From Acidobacteriota bacterium (GTDB lineage Bacteria > Acidobacteriota > Terriglobia > Terriglobales > Acidobacteriaceae), in the NCBI GenBank assembly GCA_021779695.1, contig JAJYAE010000248.1, positions 1-6,591 of the forward strand: a stretch of 6,591 bases of DNA. The letters run 5' to 3'. Positions 1 through 4,452 of this stretch are shown here, piece after piece. Numbering within the stretch: the stretch's first letter is position 1; each line of letters opens with the position of its first letter. The translations under genes and the position numbers were made by a program. The notes below the pieces were generated by a model. That model saw nothing but the letters and a program-made list of their open reading frames with translations. It did no database searches and was not told where the DNA came from.

Positions 1-911
1 CCGCGCGCATTGAAGGCAAACCCGAAGAGCGCATCCTGAGCTACCTCATGCTGCGCTCGCTCAAGCAGGCGCGCTACTCCGAAACCAACGAGGGCCACTT
101 TGCCCTGGCCGCGCCCACCTACACCCACTTCACCTCGCCCATCCGCCGCTACCCTGACCTCATCGTGCACCGCATCACCAAAGCCCTGCTCCACGCCGGC
201 ATCGCCGGTCAAGGCCACGTGCCCGAGGGCCGCCACGCCTCACCCTGGACGCATCCGAGTGAAGGCCGCGTGCCCCACGCTGCGGGCGCCCCATCCATGC
301 GGGTGCCCCACCTTCGGCGCGACAGCATCGCGCCTAAGGTGGGAGAGTCCTCGGTGGAGCAAGAGAACTTCGACAACCCACTCTCCCGCAAAGCCGGATT
401 CCACACCATCGACCCGCCCATCCCCGAATCCGAACTCGCGCAAATCGCCGACGAGACCAGCCAGACAGAGCGCCGCGCCGCCGAGGCCGAACGCGAACTC
501 GTCGAGTGGAAGAAGGTTCGCTTCATGCAGGATCGCGTCGGCGAAGAGTTCGCCGCGCTCGTCCTCAACCCCTCCAAATACGGTCTCTTCGTCGAGCTCA
601 CCGATCTCTTCGTCGAAGGCCTCATCCCCATCGACACTCTGCGCGACGACCGCTACACCTTCCGCGAAAACTCGCACGAAGTCATCGGCGAGCGCTGGGG
701 ACGCCGCTTCCGCGCCGGCGACCGCATTCAGGTCATCCTCGATCGCATCCTCGCGCAGGAGCGCAAGCTTCAGTTTTCCCTCGTCGAAGAAGGCATTCCA
801 CTCACCGGCAAAAAGCAGCAGCCCGCACGACCTCCCGTAAAGAAAAAGAAGAAGGGCGAGCCCACAACCGCGCCCCCTCGCAAGAAGAGATTCAAACTGA
901 AGCGCCGTTGA
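1..911 (+). CDS. rnr: Ribonuclease R, C-terminal part (5' end cut by window edge)
   Basis: RNase R is a processive 3'-to-5' exoribonuclease of the RNB (RNase II) family that degrades structured RNA, including mRNA, rRNA and tmRNA-tagged messages. The frame is open from the window edge (codons begin at base 3), so the cold-shock domains and most of the catalytic RNB domain, with its metal-binding aspartates, lie outside. Visible are the conserved end of RNB (residues about 20-55: YSETNEGHFALA, then THFTSPIRRYPDLIVHR), the helix with ERRAAEAERELVEWKK, an S1 RNA-binding domain (about residues 180-268, with KYGLFVELTDLFVEGLIPI and ERKLQFSLVEE), and a Lys/Arg-rich tail (KKKKKGEPTTAPPRKKRFK) typical of RNase R. 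Between the RNB end and the ERRAAEAE helix there are roughly 50 more residues than I recall in E. coli RNase R. They hold a palindromic DNA element read in frame (separate entry). The frame stays open through it, so the gene is probably functional. It converges on the next gene with about 20 bp between stops and no clear terminator. Confidence 0.95.
   Translation, partial: ARIEGKPEERILSYLMLRSLKQARYSETNEGHFALAAPTYTHFTSPIRRYPDLIVHRITKALLHAGIAGQGHVPEGRHASPWTHPSEGRVPHAAGAPSMRVPHLRRDSIAPKVGESSVEQENFDNPLSRKAGFHTIDPPIPESELAQIADETSQTERRAAEAERELVEWKKVRFMQDRVGEEFAALVLNPSKYGLFVELTDLFVEGLIPIDTLRDDRYTFRENSHEVIGERWGRRFRAGDRIQVILDRILAQERKLQFSLVEEGIPLTGKKQQPARPPVKKKKKGEPTTAPPRKKRFKLKRR
267..311 (+). repeat. 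Imperfect short direct repeats beside the palindrome
   Basis: A unit of about 16-17 bp recurs: TGCCCCACGCTGCGGG (271-286), CGCCCCATCCATGCGGG (287-303), then TGCCCCACC (304-312), which runs into the left arm of the palindrome. At protein level RVPH appears twice, at 267-278 and 300-311. The 33-bp spacing is 11 codons, which keeps both copies in frame. The segment is probably part of the same inserted element rather than ancestral RNase R sequence. Confidence 0.6.
307..343. repeat. Near-perfect palindrome inside the RNase R gene
   Basis: The left arm CCCACCTTCGGCGCGA (307-322) and right arm TCGCGCCTAAGGTGGG (328-343) are inverted copies with one mismatch in 16 bp, around a 5-base loop CAGCA. 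The element is translated in the RNase R frame as PHLRRDSIAPKVG. It lies in a segment of the protein where other RNase R sequences have only a short variable linker. The shape, a palindrome inserted in frame into a conserved gene at a surface loop, resembles the Rickettsia palindromic elements. Whether it is a dispersed repeat in this genome cannot be seen from one window. Confidence 0.75.
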
Positions 912-932
912 CTTTGGGGCGACGCATCCCGC

Positions 933-1313
933 TCACTCCGGAATCCGTTTCGCCCGTTTCTCAGCCATCGCGCCAATCAGCGGCAGCCGGTAGAGCTCGC
1001 CGTTCAGCGCCTTCATCAGCGCCACTACCCACACAATCACCAGCGCCAGCGAGATCAGTGGAAAATTGTCGAACTGCAGAAATCCGAGCGCAGGCACTGT
1101 ATCCGTCACCACGCCCAGGACAGCCGTAATCAACACACATGCAACCACAAAATAAATCGCCTGCCACGCGTGAAATCGAAGATACGGCCGCCGCTTGTAG
1201 CGATCACTGGTCAAATAAAAGACTGCCGGAATCCCCGTCACGTACGAAAGCCCGGCGGCAACGCGATCTGCTGCCGCCTGCTGTTGCTTTCTTGGGGCAA
1301 CTCGCCGGTTCAT
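933..1313 (-). CDS. Small three-helix membrane protein, DUF4870/Tic20-like
   Basis: This 126-residue protein has a basic, Gln/Ala-rich N-terminus (residues 1-17) and three hydrophobic segments at about 18-35, 49-69 and 84-103, ending in a basic tail. The pattern AAGLSYVTGIPAVFYLT, then RPYLRFHAWQAIYF, then KALNGELYRLPLIGAMAEKRA matches small bacterial membrane proteins grouped as DUF4870 or 'Tic20-like'. In these the helix after 'F/RFHAWQA' and the closing 'NGE-YRLPLIG' are the recognisable parts. No enzymatic residues are evident and the cellular role is not established. The ATG at 1313 is supported by a strong AGGAGG (complement of 1318-1323) four bases upstream. The gene runs convergently into rnr and diverges from yggX. 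The family call rests on recognition by eye. Confidence 0.8.
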   Translation of the reverse strand: MNRRVAPRKQQQAAADRVAAGLSYVTGIPAVFYLTSDRYKRRPYLRFHAWQAIYFVVACVLITAVLGVVTDTVPALGFLQFDNFPLISLALVIVWVVALMKALNGELYRLPLIGAMAEKRAKRIPE

Positions 1314-1390
1314 GGCTCCTCCTCACATCGTGCACTGCGGATTCGCCCTCCTGCCTTCCATCGCGGCAGTCGCAGAAGACTTTGCGGCGG

Positions 1391-1420
1391 TGTTGGCCCG
1401 TCAAGGGGGATTTGCCAACA
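1391..1420. promoter_or_regulatory. Operator-like inverted repeat in the divergent intergenic region
   Basis: TGTTGGC (1391-1397) and GCCAACA (1414-1420) form a perfect 7-bp inverted repeat with a 16-bp spacer. The minus-strand hexamer TTGACG (complement of 1399-1404), a good -35 match, falls between the arms. A site of this geometry could bind a dimeric regulator controlling the membrane-protein gene, but I found no convincing -10 at the right distance and no regulator gene in the window. It is a weak candidate. Confidence 0.25.
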
Positions 1421-1505
1421 TAGAAACCGGCATCGCGCTCCGTTGTCAAGTGCATCCGCCACCCGCCTCAGCCCATCCAATACAATAGGAGAGGGAGCAC
1501 GACGA

Positions 1506-1778
1506 ATGGCACATACGGTTTTTTGCGTTCGGTTCAAAAAAGAGATGGAGGGCCTCGACGAGCCGCCCTTCGACTCCGAGTTTGGTCAGAAGATTTACAA
1601 GAATGTCTCCAAGGCCGCCTGGTCCGAGTGGGTGGACCGCCAGAAGATGCTCCTCAACGAGTACCGCCTTCAGCCGTGGACCCCGCAGGCCCAGCAGTTC
1701 CTCGTTGAACAGATGGATCAGTTTTTCTTCGGTGAGGGCTCTGCGCTGCCGCAGGAGTACGTACCACCCGCGCAGTAG
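1506..1778 (+). CDS. yggX: Probable Fe(2+)-trafficking protein YggX
   Basis: This 90-residue protein matches the YggX family along its whole length (E. coli YggX is about 91 residues). YggX is a small cytoplasmic protein linked to iron supply or protection of labile Fe-S clusters under oxidative stress. Family hallmarks are the start with the conserved Cys7 (MAHTVFCVRFKKEMEGLD), then PFDSEFGQKIYKNVSKAAW and W-x-x-RQKMLLNEYRL, and the C-terminal helix FLVEQMDQFFFGEG. The ATG at 1506 gives the family-typical N-terminus; the frame is open further upstream but without similarity. A purine-rich GAGGGAG (1491-1497) lies eight bases before the ATG. TACAAT (1481-1486) resembles a -10 box, but no -35 is well placed. 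The gene appears monocistronic: divergent from the membrane-protein gene and followed by a hairpin and a tRNA. Confidence 0.95.
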   Translation: MAHTVFCVRFKKEMEGLDEPPFDSEFGQKIYKNVSKAAWSEWVDRQKMLLNEYRLQPWTPQAQQFLVEQMDQFFFGEGSALPQEYVPPAQ

Positions 1779-1824
1779 TCCGCGCAAAACACCTTGCTGG
1801 TGTAAACTGATTCAGACCCCAGAG

Positions 1825-1844
1825 GCCGGCTCACCCGAGCCGGC
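1825..1844 (+). terminator. GC-rich hairpin, possible yggX terminator
   Basis: GCCGGCTC (1825-1832) and GAGCCGGC (1837-1844) form a perfect 8-bp stem with a 4-base loop, 46 bp after the yggX stop and 10 bp before tRNA-Pro. The stem is very stable but is followed by TCCATTGTGT rather than a U-run, so it is not a textbook intrinsic terminator. It may still stop yggX transcripts or separate them from the tRNA. Confidence 0.4.
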
Positions 1845-1854
1845 TCCATTGTGT

Positions 1855-1931
1855 CGGGACGTGGCTCAGCCTGGTAGAGCACTCGCTTGGGGTGCGAGGG
1901 GTCGGCAGTTCGAATCTGCCCGTCCCGACCA
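1855..1931 (+). tRNA. tRNA-Pro (anticodon GGG), CCA encoded
   Basis: A complete 77-base cloverleaf. The acceptor stem CGGGACG (1855-1861) pairs perfectly with CGTCCCG (1921-1927), followed by discriminator A and an encoded CCA (1929-1931). The anticodon stem CTCGC/GCGAG (1882-1886, 1894-1898) encloses loop TTGGGGT, so the anticodon at 1889-1891 is GGG with G at position 37, as expected for tRNA-Pro. It decodes CCC (and CCU). The T arm is GGCAG-TTCGAAT-CTGCC (1904-1920). No clear promoter is visible upstream. The 3' end is partially duplicated at 2121-2139 (separate entry), suggesting past use as an integration site. Confidence 0.97.
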
Positions 1932-2120
1932 TTATTCTCTTCTGCGCAATCCAGGTCGGACTACCACGCAGCCGACGCTGCTGGTCCACCCAGCACCCCA
2001 ATCCTGCGCGCCGGAGCGCAGCGAAGATGCGCCAAGTCCGGCCTGCGACGGGCTCGCGGCGAAGCCGAGGCCGAGGCAGTTCAAGGGTCCCTACGGACAG
2101 GTCTTGCTCCACGGGGCAGA

Positions 2121-2139
2121 AATCTGCTCGTCCCGACAA
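2121..2139 (+). repeat. Degenerate copy of the tRNA-Pro 3' end (att-like)
   Basis: AATCTGCTCGTCCCGACAA matches the last 19 bases of the tRNA (1913-1931) at 17 of 19 positions. The preceding GGCAG (2115-2119) also corresponds to the 5' strand of the T stem, with three bases lost from the loop. Similarity stops at the CCA position of the tRNA. Such 3'-terminal duplications are the usual product of integrase-mediated insertion at tRNA genes. The two copies lie only 208 bp apart and no integrase is present, so this would be a scar rather than an intact island end. Confidence 0.55.
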
Positions 2140-2233
2140 CTCCGACTTGATTGTTTTGTTTTGGCTCTGACCTTTCCCACTGATTACAGCTCGTCTTCCA
2201 CCGGCAATTGCCTTGCGTCTGGTTTCCTGCCGG

Positions 2234-2300
2234 GTGAGCGAGCAGTCCGTCAACACCCTGCGGCAGGCCTCCCCGGAAATTGACGAAATGGCTCGCTCAC
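2234..2300. repeat. Nested inverted repeat
   Basis: The outer arms GTGAGCGAGC (2234-2243) and GCTCGCTCAC (2291-2300) are a perfect 10-bp inverted repeat. Inside them CGTCAA (2248-2253) pairs with TTGACG (2280-2285), and the central loop contains the small palindrome CCTGCGGCAGG (2257-2267). The result is a 67-base interrupted hairpin. It could be a structured RNA element, a miniature mobile element or a protein-binding site; nothing in the window decides between these. Confidence 0.5.
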
Positions 2301-2407
2301 AGGCATCCACCGACTCGACCAGCTTCGTCATCGTGTGGTGTCGCAGGTTGTGTGGTGAATTAATCAGTGAGAAGATCTGGCTACACTCATTCTTCCTCTC
2401 CCACAAA

Positions 2408-4162
2408 TTACCGGGCAGGCCAAATTGGACGCTTCGGGTCTGGTCGCACACTTCCGTCGTACTTCTCTTGAATTGCGCCAATCCAGAGGCCCGATGTGGG
2501 CAATGGCTCGTCAAAGAAGTCTGTGGCGCCCATGGAGCATACGGTGGGCAGGTAGCCAGCGCAAACATCCGTTCCTGCGCCAATGGCCGGCGAGCCATTT
2601 TGCGGCATCAGTTGATCCTTCGGCCAGATGTTATCAACGTCGTAGGATGGATCCCCTAGTCGGGGATCGGAGACCCATGAATGGGCATCCTGACTGCTGC
2701 CGTTCTGGTAATCGGAGAAGCTGTTCCATGCCGTGCCTTTATAGACAAAGGTGTATTCGGAGGCGACAGGTGAAAAATAGAGATTGTAGTCGAGCTCCAT
2801 TGCACCGGGAGCATTCACAAGATATGGATGCTGCAGCGGCGTGTAAATCAAGTTGTTGACGAAGAAGTTCCTCAGTGTGCCTGAGAACGCCGCTCCATTC
2901 ACTGTGAGCTCGTAATTGCCTGGCTGGGGCGCCGTCCAATAGGACGTATTGTTATAGATCTGCACGCCATTCAGGGATCCACCATTCCAGGTGGACACGA
3001 GGAAGTCTCCTTTTTGAGTCGTGTTTGGCTGAGAATCGTTGTTAGAGCATACGTTGAAGCGAATGATCGCCTTATAAGTAACCTGTTTCTCCGCTCCGAA
3101 GACAGAAACGCAATAGCCCTTATTGTCGTGAATATAGTTATGTTCAACGATCACGCTGCGATTGAAGTAGTCGATGTCCATTCCACCGCCGTCCCCGCCC
3201 CAACTGGTGTTCTTGTAGGACTCGTTCCATGCCATCTCCACATTCACGCTATTCCAAACCCAGAGCGCCCCGGGCGTGCTTCCCGAGCAGTCAGGGCACT
3301 CGCCTGACTCCGTGACGATGTTGTGGGTAATGGATACATTCTCAGCATCCGTCACCAGGATTCCATCGCCATATACATTTGAAACCCTGGAGTTGGTAAT
3401 CGAGATGTTCTGGCCTTTTGCGCCAGAATAAACCCCGTGGGGTCCTGCCTTCACGAAGATGCCTTCTCCGGCCTTGGTATCTCCCGCCGTCACATTCGAA
3501 ACATTCACATCGTTGATGGTGGAGTTGTCCGTGCCATCGGCAAGCAGTCCAATCTCACCGGTCAGAGCGCGTTGCTTGGCAACCGAGCTTGCCGCAGTAG
3601 CGATCACATTCTGAATCGTCAAGCCGTAGACAGAGGTACCGTTCGATGCCTTCGCCACGAGGCCCCAGTTGTAGCCTTCGCGCAGGTCGAGATTCTCAAT
3701 CGTCCAGTAAGACTGGTTGACGAGATAGACGGCCGCATTGTTCATGGCGCCTCCATCGATCACGGGAAGCAGCCCGGCTCCGTAGGCGGTAACCGTTATG
3801 GGTACGCCAGTTGAGCCCGATCCAGCAGGCGCGAACGTGCCATTACAGGTGGTCCCGCGCTTGAAGTAGATGATGTCGCCGGGCTGATAGGCTCTTGAAG
3901 AGGCAGCCGCGATGTTGTTCCACGGCGTGGCCTCAGTTCCCGTTCCGTTAGTTGGCTGACTGCAATCCACGTAGTACGAATTTGGCATCGCACTCTCGGT
4001 CGGACTCGGTATGCCTGCCGTGGTCATAGGCTGCGCGCCAACAGCAGAATGGTTCTGGTTGGGCGCGACTGCTCCGCTGGAACCAGAGCCTGCGGAATAT
4101 GCTGTGCAACTCGTCATCGCGCTTGTAGTAAACAGGATTAGCCAAAATGGAAAAATCTTCAT
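2408..4162 (-). CDS. Right-handed parallel beta-helix protein, putative lipoprotein
   Basis: A 584-residue exported protein. The N-terminus MKIFPFWLILFTTSAMTSC is a short signal peptide ending in a lipobox-like MTSC, so Cys19 is probably lipidated and the protein membrane-anchored. A Ser/Gly/Ala/Pro-rich linker follows to about residue 60. From YYVDCSQPTNGTGTEATPW and the typical PGDIIYFKRGTT-(C)NGTF start, residues about 62-560 show Asn-rich repeats such as NISITNSRVSNVYGDGILV and NVSITHNIVTES. These are characteristic of parallel beta-helix (polysaccharide lyase/pectin-lyase-like, DUF1565-style) folds. An acidic patch GGDGGGMDIDYFNRS (about 322-336) could be a ligand or metal site. The ATG at 4162 is preferred because AGGAG (complement of 4174-4178) precedes it by 11 bases; an in-frame GTG at 4174 overlaps that site. 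Enzyme activity and substrate are unknown. The neighbouring GH2 enzyme suggests polysaccharide binding or cleavage. Confidence 0.82.
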   Translation of the reverse strand: MKIFPFWLILFTTSAMTSCTAYSAGSGSSGAVAPNQNHSAVGAQPMTTAGIPSPTESAMPNSYYVDCSQPTNGTGTEATPWNNIAAASSRAYQPGDIIYFKRGTTCNGTFAPAGSGSTGVPITVTAYGAGLLPVIDGGAMNNAAVYLVNQSYWTIENLDLREGYNWGLVAKASNGTSVYGLTIQNVIATAASSVAKQRALTGEIGLLADGTDNSTINDVNVSNVTAGDTKAGEGIFVKAGPHGVYSGAKGQNISITNSRVSNVYGDGILVTDAENVSITHNIVTESGECPDCSGSTPGALWVWNSVNVEMAWNESYKNTSWGGDGGGMDIDYFNRSVIVEHNYIHDNKGYCVSVFGAEKQVTYKAIIRFNVCSNNDSQPNTTQKGDFLVSTWNGGSLNGVQIYNNTSYWTAPQPGNYELTVNGAAFSGTLRNFFVNNLIYTPLQHPYLVNAPGAMELDYNLYFSPVASEYTFVYKGTAWNSFSDYQNGSSQDAHSWVSDPRLGDPSYDVDNIWPKDQLMPQNGSPAIGAGTDVCAGYLPTVCSMGATDFFDEPLPTSGLWIGAIQEKYDGSVRPDPKRPIWPAR

Positions 4163-4452
4163 GCCTTGTCTCACTCCTCTCAGCGACTGCAGGAATTGCC
4201 TTTGGCAATCCCGGACACAAATAAAAGTTGGGACGGTCTTGCAACGGCATCATCGCAACGAGCCACTGCAGTAATAGGGTCCCCAAAAGCCTTCTGACTA
4301 ACGGAGAATACTCCTTGCCAAATGCCCGCTAAACGATTGCCTCGCTCTTGATCGCGACCGCTTTGATTTCGTCGCGGCGACTTTTACATACGTCATTCGT
4401 GAACATACAGAGCCAAAGCTTTCTTCCTCTTCGCAAAGTCCGTTCCAATTCC
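4163..4452. other. 290-bp intergenic region between GH2 and beta-helix genes
   Basis: Both flanking genes read leftward. The stretch includes a small hairpin, ATTGCC-TTT-GGCAAT (4195-4209), in the presumed 5' leader of the beta-helix gene, and a second one, GGAG-AATA-CTCC (4303-4314). No strong promoter pair and no U-tract terminator stand out. Whether the two genes share a transcript is open; the spacing is long for a tight operon. Confidence 0.4.

Larger units (their letters stand above)
1932..2407. other. Gene-free stretch between tRNA-Pro and the beta-helix gene
   Basis: About 476 bp without a convincing gene. Long open frames cross it on both strands, but none has a recognisable family, a supported start or consistent coding character, and the minus-strand one is largely the antisense of tRNA-Pro. 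The content is structural: hairpins TGCTGG/CCAGCA (1979-1984/1990-1995) and CTGCGC/GCGCAG (2004-2009/2016-2021), a tRNA 3'-end copy (2121-2139) followed by a T-rich tract (2150-2162), a 10-bp palindrome GGCAATTGCC (2203-2212), a nested inverted repeat (2234-2300), and the 8-mer GTGTGGTG twice 17 bp apart (2333, 2350). No clear terminator for the minus-strand gene ending at 2408 was found. Confidence 0.6.

Noticed and set aside
271..343. CRISPR-like array from the short repeats in rnr
   Set aside because: Units are 16-17 bp with no distinct spacers, they lie within a coding frame, and no cas gene is near.
100..840. 246-codon plus-strand frame overlapping RNase R, and the two minus-strand frames at 209-677
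   Set aside because: Shadows of a GC-rich coding region; the translations are low-complexity Ser/Pro/Arg or similar, while the RNase R frame is unambiguous.
1443..1486. TTGTCA and TACAAT as a promoter for yggX
   Set aside because: The hexamers are 32 bp apart, far from the 16-18 bp needed, so only the -10-like box is suggestive.
1794..1808. Promoter for tRNA-Pro at TTGCTG / TAAACT
   Set aside because: The two boxes are only 3 bp apart and no correctly spaced partner exists for either.
1831..2598. 255-codon minus-strand open frame across tRNA-Pro and the gene-free stretch
   Set aside because: Its C-terminal part (GTGRFELPTPRTPSECSTR) is the well-known spurious translation of the antisense of a tRNA. 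It also overlaps the end of the beta-helix gene and has no recognisable domain elsewhere.
2213..2659. 148-codon plus-strand open frame
   Set aside because: It overlaps the 3' end of the beta-helix gene in antisense, lacks a supported ribosome binding site and resembles no family I know.
4162..4174. GTG at 4174 as start of the beta-helix protein
   Set aside because: It overlaps the only good Shine-Dalgarno sequence. The ATG at 4162 is correctly spaced from it and gives a cleaner signal peptide.
3948..4286. 112-codon minus-strand frame over the leader of the beta-helix gene
   Set aside because: It overlaps the signal peptide region of the beta-helix gene in another frame and has no recognisable features.
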